Shown here piece by piece: positions 25,103 to 33,315 of a stretch of DNA of 40,005 bases (the stretch's first letter is position 1; each line of letters opens with the position of its first letter). Below the pieces are notes generated by a model. It saw only the letters and a list, made by a program, of their open reading frames with translations, did not search any database and was not told where the DNA came from. The translations under genes and the position numbers were made by a program. Source of the stretch: an uncultured Porphyromonadaceae bacterium (GTDB lineage Bacteria; Bacteroidota; Bacteroidia; Bacteroidales; Muribaculaceae); the NCBI GenBank assembly GCA_947575235.1, contig CANPMT010000024.1:1-40005 (forward strand), given 5' to 3'.

Positions 25103-26239
25103 TCAATTTTTATCATTAATATGCCTTTGGCCACGTCGCCTGCGTTTCCTTTCAGGGGTGGATATCATGGCCGATCCGAGACATATCCCGCGGTCTGGGG
25201 TATATACGATGGCAAACTGCCCGGGAGCTATCCCTTGCACGTCGGAGTCTGACTCCAGAACCAGACTGCCGTCGGAGAGTGACAGATGCCCATGATAGAA
25301 TTCAGGTGAGTGGCGTGTCTTGAACGTGACATCAACTATGGTTTTGTCATCGCCGTCAGAGGCAGCCGGAAGGATGTCAAACGGGGAACCGCTGATCCAG
25401 TTGGGCTCCTCAAGCAGAATTCTCCGGCCGTACTGAAGACGCGTGTCATAGCCGTTTGAAACGTAGATTACGTTATCACGCACATTCTTGCGCACAACAA
25501 ACCAAGGCCCACCGCTGAGACCGAGACCCTTGCGCTGTCCGATGGTAAAGAACCAGTAACCTTTGTGGACACCGATTTTTTTACCTGTGGCAATATCCAC
25601 CACCGGCCCCTCGCGCTCACCGAGATGACGCGCGATGAAATCGTTGTAGTCGATTTTGCCGAGGAAGCAGATTCCTTGTGAATCCTTTCGCGAGGCGTTG
25701 GGGAGGGCAACCTCCTTGGCCAATTCCCTGACTTCGGCCTTTGTCATTGTGCCGAGAGGGAAGAGGAGGTGCGAAAGCTGGTCGTAAGAGATCTGGGCGA
25801 GGAAATCAGTCTGGTCTTTCACCGGGTCTTTGGCTGTGGCAAGAAAGAAGCGTCCCTCTTTCTCTATGACAGAGGCATAGTGGCCCGTGGCTGTCTTGTC
25901 GAACTCCTTCCCCCATCTATCCTCGAAGAATCCGAATTTGATAAGCTTGTTGCACATCATATCCGGGTGAGGGGTAAGCCCCTTGCCTACAGTGTCGAGG
26001 GCATATTTCATGACATACTGCCAATACTCCTCATGGAGCGACACAACTTTCAGCGGGAGATTATACTTCCGGGCTATGAGGGTGCATATCTCGATATCCT
26101 CATCGGCCGAACAGTCGCCTTCACCGTTGTCCATTCCGATGCGGATATAGAATAGATGCAATTCATGCCCCTCCTGCAAAAGCTTGTGCACCACCACAGC
26201 ACTGTCGACGCCACCTGAAATAAGCACAGCAATTCTCAT
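25103..26239 (-). CDS. mnmA: tRNA-specific 2-thiouridylase
   Basis: Thiolates U34 of tRNA-Lys, -Glu and -Gln. The 378-residue protein has the PP-loop SGGVDSAVV at the N-terminus, the catalytic cysteines in MMCNKLIKFG (near 95) and GICFLGKIDYNDF (near 190), and the C-terminal RKGLGLSGGPWFVV and beta-barrel regions. It overlaps the DoxX gene by four bases at the start and ends with a basic stretch (RKRRRRGQRH). It is the fifth gene of an eight-gene - strand run. Confidence 0.96.
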   Translation of the reverse strand: MRIAVLISGGVDSAVVVHKLLQEGHELHLFYIRIGMDNGEGDCSADEDIEICTLIARKYNLPLKVVSLHEEYWQYVMKYALDTVGKGLTPHPDMMCNKLIKFGFFEDRWGKEFDKTATGHYASVIEKEGRFFLATAKDPVKDQTDFLAQISYDQLSHLLFPLGTMTKAEVRELAKEVALPNASRKDSQGICFLGKIDYNDFIARHLGEREGPVVDIATGKKIGVHKGYWFFTIGQRKGLGLSGGPWFVVRKNVRDNVIYVSNGYDTRLQYGRRILLEEPNWISGSPFDILPAASDGDDKTIVDVTFKTRHSPEFYHGHLSLSDGSLVLESDSDVQGIAPGQFAIVYTPDRGICLGSAMISTPERKRRRRGQRHINDKN

Positions 26240-26745
26240 ACCTCCTCCAGTTCGGCCTCGCTTTTATTCTCAGTGTGGATAATATGGAGAGAGAGGAAAT
26301 AGTCTACCGAAATCTTCCCGGGGCCGACGAGAGCCAGGAAGAAGTAAATGCCGAGGAACATAATCGGCAGATACCCCTGCTGCTGCCAGTCGAGGAGATA
26401 ATAGGCGTCGCCCACATAGTCATGCAGGATATGATACTCGGCCATGAGCATAGCCACGAAGGGTGGTATGATCATAAGTCGGGTAAGGAATCCGAACATG
26501 ATGAATATAGAGCAGATAAGCTCGATGCAAATCATTACAGTGAGCGAGGCTTCCGATCCCATTCCGAGCACAGAGGGGAACACATCATGAATCTGATGGA
26601 AACTTGCAATCTGACGTATGCCGAACTGCATGAGCATAATTCCTACGAAAAGACGCAGGAAAAGACGCCCCAGATTGGTGTAGGAATACCCTGTGGTGCG
26701 GAAATAGATGCGTTTGATAAATCTTGAGAGACTGAATTTTCTCAT
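26236..26745 (-). CDS. DoxX-family membrane protein
   Basis: A 169-residue integral membrane protein with four hydrophobic helices (about 25-45, 65-90, 88-107, 125-145), and the DoxX-like RLFLRLFVGIMLMQFGIRQI and GFLTRLMIIPPFVAMLMAEY segments. DoxX proteins are often near redox or thiol-stress genes, and the neighbour upstream here is thioredoxin-like, eight bases away. The stop overlaps the mnmA start by four bases. Biochemical function is unknown. Confidence 0.85.
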   Translation of the reverse strand: MRKFSLSRFIKRIYFRTTGYSYTNLGRLFLRLFVGIMLMQFGIRQIASFHQIHDVFPSVLGMGSEASLTVMICIELICSIFIMFGFLTRLMIIPPFVAMLMAEYHILHDYVGDAYYLLDWQQQGYLPIMFLGIYFFLALVGPGKISVDYFLSLHIIHTENKSEAELEEV

Positions 26746-26753
26746 ATTTTGGG

Positions 26754-27668
26754 TTATTTGATTGACTCGAGAGCCTGGTTTATGGCTGTATCGAGTGCAA
26801 TGTTCTTTGAAATAATCTTACCATCCGACCCGATAAGATAGATTGAGGGAGACATCCTGAGATCATAGAGGTCGGCAAGATCGGGGGCCATACCCACTAC
26901 CCAGTTGGCCGGATAGCTTGCCACGTCAGATTCCCAATCCTTCTTCTCGAAAGGTATGATGTAATGTATGCTGATCTTACCTTGGTCGACTGCCTGCTTC
27001 AGGCGGGTGTTGGTCTCCATGCGCAGGCGAGCCATTCTCCAGTCGGTGTCGGCGGGATTTCCGAATATCATTATCGAGACCGTCGTCATCGGATAATATG
27101 TCTCGCTCTTCCCGTTGCGTCCGGTGAACTTGAATTCAGGAGGTGTGGTTCCTAACGCGCATCCCGATATTTTTTTAAGCTGCTTCTCATACTTCGCCCT
27201 GCGGTTCTCGGGAATTTTCTTGTTCTTGACAATCGCATTGAGGAATTTGAGATAGATCTCATCAATCCATACGTCGGCCCTTGGCCCGTAGAGAGTCTCC
27301 TCAGCCGCTTTAGTAAACTGGAGTAGGAGAGTCGGATTTTTTGACAACTTCTCGATGAGTTTGTCGGTGGCGGCGGTTGCGCGAGCTTTATCTGCCCATC
27401 TCAGAGGCACGGAATATATGCGCAGTGCCTCATTCAGGGCATTCTGGTCGACAGCCTTCTTTGATTTGAGATCGAGGGGTTCCCAGAAATGGTCGACCAG
27501 ATAATTTGACCTGTCGGTCATAGTCTCGAGCGATTCAGGAGCTGAGGGATACTCAAATAACGGAGGTATCTCAATAACTTCCTGGGGGAATGCCTCAGGA
27601 GTTGATAGGAGAGATAATCCTGTAAGGAGGAGAGCTATCTTATATTTCATTGAGTTTTCTCTTTTCAT
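26754..27668 (-). CDS. DUF5106 / thioredoxin-like exported protein without CXXC
   Basis: A 304-residue exported protein. A signal peptide (best from the second ATG, KYKIALLLTGLSLLSTPEAFPQ) leads into an alpha-helical DUF5106-type region (about 40-175), then a thioredoxin-like fold (about 180-300) with the characteristic cis-proline segment MSPSIYLIGSDGKII. Where related proteins have a CxxC after the first strand, this one reads FGNPADTDWRMARL, so redox catalysis is unlikely. Only one cysteine remains (SGCALG). It lies in the operon between the GDSL esterase and the DoxX gene. The role may be binding rather than disulfide exchange. Confidence 0.78.
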   Translation of the reverse strand: MKRENSMKYKIALLLTGLSLLSTPEAFPQEVIEIPPLFEYPSAPESLETMTDRSNYLVDHFWEPLDLKSKKAVDQNALNEALRIYSVPLRWADKARATAATDKLIEKLSKNPTLLLQFTKAAEETLYGPRADVWIDEIYLKFLNAIVKNKKIPENRRAKYEKQLKKISGCALGTTPPEFKFTGRNGKSETYYPMTTVSIMIFGNPADTDWRMARLRMETNTRLKQAVDQGKISIHYIIPFEKKDWESDVASYPANWVVGMAPDLADLYDLRMSPSIYLIGSDGKIISKNIALDTAINQALESIK

Positions 27669-27681
27669 AATATCGGTTTGA

Positions 27682-28371
27682 TTATTCTATTACATAACCG
27701 CTGATTGTCTCGGCCCAGGCCTTGTATCCTTCACCTAACAGGTGCAGCCCGTCATTGGTGAAGTCGGGACGGAGTCTTCCTGAGTCAGGTTCGGCGAGGG
27801 CCGGCCAGAGGTCGACGTAGACGGCATCGTTGTCTACGGCGATTTTCATCAGCTCCTTATTGAGGTCGGTTATGATTTTCTCTTTCCCTTTAAGGTTTTT
27901 GTAACGTCCGAAGTCATTATTGATCGGCATCACCGACTGAATGTAAAGTCGGGTGGAGGGTGATTGTTCCCTGATTGCCTGGACAAGCTTGGTATATTTG
28001 GCCGTGAGCTGTCCAAGCGAAAGATTGTGAGAGATATCGTTTATCCCTATCAGAAGGAAAATTTTGGCCGGAGAGCCGGCTGTCACCTGCGGGAGGCGGG
28101 CAAGCACACCGGATATGTCGTCGGAATTTATGCCACGGTTTTTGACCGGATAGTTGCTGAACAGTTCAGAGAATTCCCCTCCGTCGGTGATTGAATTGCC
28201 CAGGAAAACGATATCCTCCTCCTCAACAGGGAGTTGGTTGAAAAGGGAAACCCGTTGTTCCCAGTATTCGCTTCTGGCCATAGCTGTAGAGGCAGCCGAG
28301 AAACCGGCAGCCAAAAGGAGCGTGGTGGCCAATGGGCGCATCATATTTGAAAAGGTAAACCTTGCTGTCAT
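27682..28371 (-). CDS. Secreted SGNH/GDSL hydrolase
   Basis: Predicted exported esterase or deacetylase. A signal peptide lies at MMRPLATTLLLAAGFSAASTAMA; the ATG at 28371 adds about nine residues before it and 28344 is a good alternative. The SGNH blocks are all present: block I FLGNSITDGG with the nucleophilic Ser, block II Gly in NRGINSDDI, block III GINDISHN with Asn, and block V FTNDGLHLLGEGY with Asp and His. The group is close to the sialate O-acetylesterase/acetylhydrolase type that trims glycans. A BadF-type sugar kinase is encoded 21 bases upstream, in keeping with amino-sugar salvage. Confidence 0.9.
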   Translation of the reverse strand: MTARFTFSNMMRPLATTLLLAAGFSAASTAMARSEYWEQRVSLFNQLPVEEEDIVFLGNSITDGGEFSELFSNYPVKNRGINSDDISGVLARLPQVTAGSPAKIFLLIGINDISHNLSLGQLTAKYTKLVQAIREQSPSTRLYIQSVMPINNDFGRYKNLKGKEKIITDLNKELMKIAVDNDAVYVDLWPALAEPDSGRLRPDFTNDGLHLLGEGYKAWAETISGYVIE

Positions 28372-28392
28372 AACCAAAAACTGTGTCAATCT

Positions 28393-29241
28393 TTATTTGC
28401 GATGGAAATTGATGAGTCCCTCCATGGGGCCTTCCTGAACAGCAGTGACGCGATATCCTTGCGAGGCGGCTGCCTCACGCAGAATCTTATCGAAATGGAA
28501 AGCGATAGAGCCTGAGAAGCTGACATCGAGAGAATGCGCTCCGGGATACATGGCCACATTTCTTTTCACGAACTGAGTGAGCTCCTCAAGCACGAGAGAG
28601 TAGATGTAGGGATTCCAGAGGTTCTCGCTGATGAATGGCACCAGAGAGGCGAGAAATTTATTAGGAGCCGGACGACGGTAGACATTCTCAAGTATGCCGG
28701 GGAGGGTAAGGTTATACTTTTCGAGAAACTTATCGCGGATATTCTCCGGGAGCTGGTTTTTGAAAGCGTCGCCCACCAGTCGTTTCCCAAGAGCGGCACC
28801 GCTTCCCTCGTCGCCTAAGACGTAACCGAGGGATGGAATCTGGGATACAATCTTTTCACCGTCGTATAGGCAGGAATTTGAACCTGTTCCGAGAATGCAG
28901 GCAATCCCCTTGTTAGCTCCGAAAAGGGAGCGTGCGGCCGCGAGGAGATCAGAGGTGACATCGGTCTGCGCACCCGGCCATTGCGATTTAAGAGCCGCGC
29001 TCATTTTGTCGCAGATTTCAGGTGTGGCGCACCCTGCGCCGTAATAATAAATGTCCTCCACATTTATTTCGGCCGGGAGCCGGGAGGCAACGTCGGACAG
29101 GGCTCCGGCTATAGTAGCGGAGTCGGCCAGCAAGGCATTAATGCCATCAGTGTTAAAGGCGGTGGCAACTTCACCGTCAGAATTAAGCAGTACCCATTCA
29201 ACCTTGGTTGAGCCTGCGTCTGCAATAATCGTATTTTTCAT
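28393..29241 (-). CDS. BadF/BadG-type ATPase, N-acetylglucosamine kinase-like
   Basis: ASKHA-fold sugar kinase, probably phosphorylating N-acetylglucosamine or a related amino sugar. From the ATG at 29241 it has 282 residues beginning MKNTIIADAGSTKVEWVLL, the phosphate-1 loop. GIACILGTGSNSCLYDG is phosphate-2, and SLGYVLGDEGSGAALGKRLV is the family hallmark. SLDVSFSGSIAFHF is the adenosine loop. An upstream in-frame start at 29292 adds 17 residues of no family character. It is the first gene of the eight-gene run behind the promoter at 29351-29382. Confidence 0.9.
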   Translation of the reverse strand: MKNTIIADAGSTKVEWVLLNSDGEVATAFNTDGINALLADSATIAGALSDVASRLPAEINVEDIYYYGAGCATPEICDKMSAALKSQWPGAQTDVTSDLLAAARSLFGANKGIACILGTGSNSCLYDGEKIVSQIPSLGYVLGDEGSGAALGKRLVGDAFKNQLPENIRDKFLEKYNLTLPGILENVYRRPAPNKFLASLVPFISENLWNPYIYSLVLEELTQFVKRNVAMYPGAHSLDVSFSGSIAFHFDKILREAAASQGYRVTAVQEGPMEGLINFHRK

Positions 29242-29350
29242 TCCAACCTTATTGAAAATATGCCGGACACGCCTACTAAAGTAAGCGGTCAAGTCTTAAG
29301 CATGGATAATCTCCACCATCTATAAAGGGAGGGCAGATTATATCACTTTA

Positions 29351-29382
29351 CAAAATTAATAAGAAATTCATAAATATACAAA
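29351..29382 (-). promoter_or_regulatory. Consensus promoter of the eight-gene operon
   Basis: On the - strand TTTG (29379-29382), 20 bases, then TAATTTTG (29351-29358): a full consensus match. Transcription would start near 29344, leaving a leader of about 100 bases before the kinase ATG. No other strong promoter is apparent before ssb at 22943. Confidence 0.72.
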
Positions 29383-29450
29383 CTAAAATATAAAAGAATT
29401 TTCGAAGGTTCATAAAGTGCGAAAAAGAGAGTAGTGGATATAAAAGAAAA

Positions 29451-29472
29451 GGCATCCCCAAATGGAGATGCC
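29451..29472 (-). terminator. Terminator of the leucine-rich-repeat gene
   Basis: A 9-bp stem with one mismatch (29451-29459 with 29464-29472) and a 4-base loop. On the - strand it is followed by TTTTCTTTTA. It lies about 90 bases after the LRR stop codon. Confidence 0.75.
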
Positions 29473-29561
29473 TTCACTTTTCTCTAATCTATCCACCTTT
29501 CCGGCTCAGTGGATTTTATCGTTTCTGTGTCTGGTCAAGGTGCCAGACTCAGATTATATCT

Positions 29562-30632
29562 TTAGAAATTTTCAGGATCGTTGAAGTTTGACCATTCACC
29601 TACGATCTGACGGAGCTGAGTGTCGCCAGTAGTTCTGAGGTCGGTAAGGTTGACGTTGTAGCTGATATTGAGGTAAGTCAGCATATTGTCGAAGCTTACG
29701 TCGAGAGTCTGGAGCTGGTTGTTGCTTACATTTACTCTCTGGAGGAATGTAAGGTTGCTCAGGTCGAGATAGGTAAGGTCGTTCCACTCAAGGTTTACAA
29801 AGGCCAGTGTGGGCACATCGGTGATAGTGAACGATGTGAGGTCGTTGTAAGGAGCGAAGACGTCGTTGAGGGCCTTGCAGCCTGTAATGGCGAGCTGCTC
29901 CATATGGTTGTCGTTGACAGCTAAAGTGTTGAGTGAGGGAAGATCCTGAATGTAGAGTTTCTGTATCTTGTTGCCCTGGAGGTTGAGGTTCTCAAGCTTT
30001 ACAAGGCCTGCGAGAGTGATGCCCGAGAGGTCGTTGTAGCCTGCGTAGAGGGTCTTCAGAGCCTGGCAGTCGGATACGGTGAGCTCCTCCAGCTTATTGC
30101 TCATACAGTTCAGGTAGGTGAGGTTGACAGCGTTAGATACGTTGAGCTCAGCAAGTGAATTTGAAGAGATGTTGAATTTCTTGAGGAAAGGCATACCTGT
30201 AAGGTCGATTTCCTGAATTCTGTTGCGGTTGAGCTTGAGCACCGAGAGCTGCTGGCAATCGAAGCCTACATCAGTGAGTCGGTTCTTGGACGCGTTGATT
30301 TCAGTGACAGTGGGCGACACAACTGTGAGGCCGGTGAGTTTGTTTCCGCTTACATCCACCTTCTCAAGAGCAGAGAAACCTGAGAGGTCGAGGATACCGC
30401 CGAGGTCTTTGCTGTTCCATTTGATGTCGGTGACGTGACCGTTGGTGACGGTGATTCCGGGGATTGAAGCAACATTGCCGGAATAGCCGAGTACTTGTCC
30501 GTTGGTTCCGCCATTGGCAGCTGTCTGGTTCATGAATGCCTGAAGACTCTTTGCCTCGTTCTTGGCGAGATTCTGGCTCCATCCACAAGTGATGGTTGCA
30601 AGGGCAGCCAGAAATAAAATTGTTCTTTTCAT
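29562..30632 (-). CDS. Secreted leucine-rich-repeat protein
   Basis: A 356-residue exported protein. The ATG at 30632 gives a signal peptide (MKRTILFLAALATITCGWSQ); an in-frame start at 30719 would add 29 residues. After a short helical N-terminal region (about 20-75) come about eleven leucine-rich repeats of the form LxxLxLxxNxLxxL, of which nine have an exact 21-residue period and the first two have 20. The asparagine-ladder residue is kept in every copy. It ends soon after the last repeat (WSNFNDPENF), with no type IX sorting domain, LPXTG or membrane anchor. Probably a protein-binding surface in the periplasm or outside the cell; ligand unknown. Confidence 0.85.
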   Translation of the reverse strand: MKRTILFLAALATITCGWSQNLAKNEAKSLQAFMNQTAANGGTNGQVLGYSGNVASIPGITVTNGHVTDIKWNSKDLGGILDLSGFSALEKVDVSGNKLTGLTVVSPTVTEINASKNRLTDVGFDCQQLSVLKLNRNRIQEIDLTGMPFLKKFNISSNSLAELNVSNAVNLTYLNCMSNKLEELTVSDCQALKTLYAGYNDLSGITLAGLVKLENLNLQGNKIQKLYIQDLPSLNTLAVNDNHMEQLAITGCKALNDVFAPYNDLTSFTITDVPTLAFVNLEWNDLTYLDLSNLTFLQRVNVSNNQLQTLDVSFDNMLTYLNISYNVNLTDLRTTGDTQLRQIVGEWSNFNDPENF

Positions 30633-30778
30633 AACTCGAATGTTTTTAAGATTTAGAGAAATATTTTTTGTTGTTTTATCTATAGAACACCTGGAATAAG
30701 ATTTGGTTCGAAAAAACATTAAAAAATGTGGAGGAAAATTATAGATACTGTTTAAAGCTTATTTTACCCTCAAAGGAG

Positions 30779-30795
30779 GTGTTGAAATTAAACAC
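30779..30795 (-). repeat. Quasi-palindrome upstream of the LRR gene
   Basis: On the - strand GTGTTTAATTTCAACAC, related to the copies at 22970-22985 and 38496-38512. A TTG lies 21 bases upstream of its TAATTTC core, so it may include the LRR -7 box. It is 147 bases from the ATG at 30632. Confidence 0.45.
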
Positions 30796-30867
30796 ACTCT
30801 GAGAGCCTTGTCAATCTCTTTTTATCTTTATCCAGTCATATCGGAACCCCGTCAGCGGGAATGAGAA

Positions 30868-30895
30868 ATCCCCGTCCTTGGAGTAGAACGGGGAT
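30868..30895 (-). terminator. Hairpin ATCCCCGT/ACGGGGAT
   Basis: An 8-bp perfect stem (30868-30875 with 30888-30895) with a 12-base loop. On the - strand it is followed by a short TTTCTC tract, so it may be a weak terminator. A further ACGGGG sits just downstream on that strand (near 30847-30852) and could compete for the same CCCCGT arm. Confidence 0.4.
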
Positions 30896-31036
30896 GCGCA
30901 TACTTATATATCATATAAGGAGAGGATGCTGTGTGGGAGGAGGGGGTAGGACCCAGATGGGGGAAGATTACAAAATCTTAAAAATAATTGGATTTTGCAA
31001 ATCAAAACAGCAATATCGGTTGTTATAGGATAAGAA

Positions 31037-31068
31037 AAGCGATGGCTCAGACAATCAGGCCACCGCTT
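31037..31068 (-). terminator. Terminator-like hairpin for leftward transcription
   Basis: A 10-bp stem with one mismatch (31037-31046 with 31059-31068) and a 12-base loop, followed on the - strand by TTTTCTTA. It would stop transcripts reading leftward out of comEC, about 250 bases after the comEC stop. Confidence 0.6.
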
Positions 31069-31122
31069 GGATCAAGAGTTACTTATAAATTTTACAGGTT
31101 TAACGAAAAATCAAATTAAGAA

Positions 31123-31362
31123 ATGGTAATGATTTTACAAGTGATTTTACTGATTGTAGTTCTGGCGGCCATGTGCCTGTCGCTCGTGGCCATCGGTAAT
31201 TTGTCTGATAAATGGGGATATGAGAATCCCGAGCAGACGAGGCTTCTCAGAGAAGAGGTTGAGGAGGAGGAGAGTATCATCTCCCGCAACAGTGCCTTCA
31301 ATTATCTTTTTGTGCGCAATCAGAACAACACCTCGAAGGGTCCTGATTCCCGTAAACTGTAA
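31123..31362 (+). CDS. Small single-helix membrane protein (hypothetical)
   Basis: A 79-residue ORF with an N-terminal hydrophobic helix (about 3-25; ILQVILLIVVLAAMCLSLVAIG), then a charged cytoplasmic part rich in glutamate (RLLREEVEEEESIISRNSAFNY). Codon use (many G/C third positions outside the helix) looks coding. I do not recognise the family. Its last 43 bases overlap the end of comEC on the other strand. A second ATG two codons in is an equal start. An AT-rich TAAATTTT at 31086-31093 could be a weak -7 box. The antisense reading frame here looks like a shadow. Confidence 0.55.
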   Translation: MVMILQVILLIVVLAAMCLSLVAIGNLSDKWGYENPEQTRLLREEVEEEESIISRNSAFNYLFVRNQNNTSKGPDSRKL

Positions 31363-33275
31363 ACAGAGGTGAGATTCTCATTCTCGGCATATTGTTTGAG
31401 AGTTTGTTCCGTTTTCCTGCCGAGTGAGCTATGTAATATGATTTTATCAAAGAAATCACAAAGGGGCAGATTGGAGAGGCCCTTTTGATTGAAACCGCTT
31501 CCTATAATAAGGTAGCGGTTTTTTATGTCGGCATATTTCTCGAACATCTCTGTAAACTCCTCTTTTGAGGGGATGCAGTCAAGCGAGAACACCACACAAT
31601 CTTTCTTCTGCATGCAACTCAAGGCATTGCGGGGAAATGTTTTGATTGACTCCACACCATTCTCATAGACTGCCATTGAAATCTCATTATAGTTTTTCTG
31701 GAAAATCAATCCGTCGGGATCTTTCCTTGACGTGAATGGAATCAATATAAGTGAGGCAGCCAACAATGCCGCTGAGGATAAGCTTAGCGAACGTTTCTTT
31801 CTTCTCAGGGCATATCCGGCAAGCACGAGTCCTCCGAGCCATGTGAATACCACCGGCAACTCCACTTTGTGAGGGATTGTTGAAGCGCCGTTGCCGGCTA
31901 TCATCTCCCCGGCATTCAGAAAGAGTGAATAGCCGCCATCGAGAAGAGAGCGCAACAGTTCGGAGTCTATTCCGAATGAAAGGAGAAGGGTGTAAAGCAA
32001 CCCTCCTGTCATGTATGCCGGAAGCACCGGGAGGAAGGCAAGGTTCATGGGGAGGAAGAGGAGCGGGATTTTCTGGAAATAATATGACACGACAGGCCAC
32101 GTCCCGACCGACGTTGTCATGGAGAGAAGGAGAGCGGAGATGAGGTTATAGGTCTTTGGACGTCGGCGATGGTTGACCGGATTCAGTGGATTTACAAAAG
32201 CGATAACCGATGCGACACAGAGGAAGCTGAGTTGCAGTCCGACATCGAATATAGCCGACGGATTCAGGAGAAGAATCATGAAGGTGGCTGCAAGCAGGGC
32301 ATTCCCGGTTGCGTTTTTCCGTTGGAGAGAGAACGCTCCTGCCACGAAGGTGGCCATGACGCAGGCCCTTACGGTTGACGGGGCCAATCCAGAGAAATAG
32401 GCGTAAGCCCATATGGCGGCAATCGCCATCCAGAGCCGCGACTTATGTAGCCCTATGAATTTAAGCGGGTATAGCAACAGCATCACGAGCCCCATTATTA
32501 TGGCAATGTGCATGCCGCTAAGAGATATCATATGCGCCACGCCTGAATTGCTGAGAGTAGAGATTGTCTCAGAGGTCAGGAATGACCGGTCGCCAAAGAG
32601 GAGAGCGGTAAGGAATCCGATAGTCTGACGGTCGAGCGATGAATATTCAAGCGCGCTGACAAGTTGGTCGCGGTGGCGTGAGGAGGCATTGCGTACCCCG
32701 TTTCTTTTCCCTTTGAACCGTATGGCGTCGCTGTTGACATAGGTATGATAGTTTATCCCTTCACGGGCGAGGCGGTCGGCATATCCGGTAGGGCGACGGT
32801 TGGGGTTATCCTTGATCTCCTCAAGGATAGCGGGAAAGAGCAACATATCTCCGGTATTGGCTGAGACACCGTCGGTGTTGAGCAGAAGATTGAGATTGCG
32901 GCAGGGGAGGGAATTACCCAAAGAATCGATCAGACGCGACACCTCGACAGTGAGACAGTCGCCCGAAGCATAGGATTTGCCTTGTCTCACCTCACCTTCG
33001 GCAGCCACCACCCGCTGAAGGAAATCATTGTCGAAACGGGGAGCTTTCTGAAAAGATGAGTCGAGCATACCAATGCCGGAGAAAAGCAACAGCATCCATA
33101 TGGAATGCCGGGAATTAAGTTTGAATGCTTTTAAAGGGGATGAGGACCTCTTTAGAAGTAGAAGATAGTAAAGTAGCCCCGCAATAACAGGAAGCATTCC
33201 CCAGAGGTCGCCGTCGAGCGATGACCCCAGGAGAATGCCTGCTGCTAAAGCGAGGAGAGGAATAAGGAAAGGCAT
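31320..33275 (-). CDS. ComEC/Rec2-family DNA-uptake channel protein
   Basis: Polytopic membrane protein of 651 residues, related to the channel that passes single-stranded DNA into the cell during transformation. An N-terminal group of helices (MPFLIPLLALAAGILLGSS) is followed by a DUF4131-like soluble part (about 65-230). The Competence domain carries HMISLSGMHIAIIMGLVMLLL and SGLAPSTVRACVMATFV. The C-terminal region (about 500-651) is short and lacks the HxHxDH motif of the metallo-beta-lactamase domain found in long ComEC. Whether this strain is competent cannot be inferred. It starts 40 bases after the aroE stop. Confidence 0.9.
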   Translation of the reverse strand: MPFLIPLLALAAGILLGSSLDGDLWGMLPVIAGLLYYLLLLKRSSSPLKAFKLNSRHSIWMLLLFSGIGMLDSSFQKAPRFDNDFLQRVVAAEGEVRQGKSYASGDCLTVEVSRLIDSLGNSLPCRNLNLLLNTDGVSANTGDMLLFPAILEEIKDNPNRRPTGYADRLAREGINYHTYVNSDAIRFKGKRNGVRNASSRHRDQLVSALEYSSLDRQTIGFLTALLFGDRSFLTSETISTLSNSGVAHMISLSGMHIAIIMGLVMLLLYPLKFIGLHKSRLWMAIAAIWAYAYFSGLAPSTVRACVMATFVAGAFSLQRKNATGNALLAATFMILLLNPSAIFDVGLQLSFLCVASVIAFVNPLNPVNHRRRPKTYNLISALLLSMTTSVGTWPVVSYYFQKIPLLFLPMNLAFLPVLPAYMTGGLLYTLLLSFGIDSELLRSLLDGGYSLFLNAGEMIAGNGASTIPHKVELPVVFTWLGGLVLAGYALRRKKRSLSLSSAALLAASLILIPFTSRKDPDGLIFQKNYNEISMAVYENGVESIKTFPRNALSCMQKKDCVVFSLDCIPSKEEFTEMFEKYADIKNRYLIIGSGFNQKGLSNLPLCDFFDKIILHSSLGRKTEQTLKQYAENENLTSVYSLRESGPFEVLF

Positions 33276-33315
33276 AAGCCGAAAGTTAAGGATATTGTTT
33301 CAGAAGAAAGTAAAG

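Larger units (their letters stand above)
29242..29561. other. Gene-free interval between LRR gene and kinase operon
   Basis: This 320-base stretch holds the kinase-operon leader and promoter (to 29382), AT-rich sequence, and the LRR-gene terminator (29451-29472). I see no further ORF with coding character or RNA gene. Confidence 0.6.
30633..31122. other. 490-base gene-free interval upstream of the LRR gene
   Basis: From left to right: an AT-rich LRR leader (30633-30778), the quasi-palindrome at 30779-30795, a hairpin at 30868-30895, a C-rich stretch as read on the - strand (about 30915-30965), and a terminator-like hairpin at 31037-31068. No ORF with coding character is present. A - strand small RNA between the two hairpins is possible but unproven. 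Confidence 0.5.

Noticed and set aside
30772..30780. Perfect Shine-Dalgarno-like AAAGGAGGT
   Set aside because: Not followed by a usable frame: the nearest GTG/TTG reading stops within a few codons. Bacteroidota rarely use such sites.
31116..31301. 61-residue - strand open frame opposite the small membrane ORF
   Set aside because: Serine/threonine-rich random-looking product. The + strand reading gives a sensible membrane helix and better codon use.
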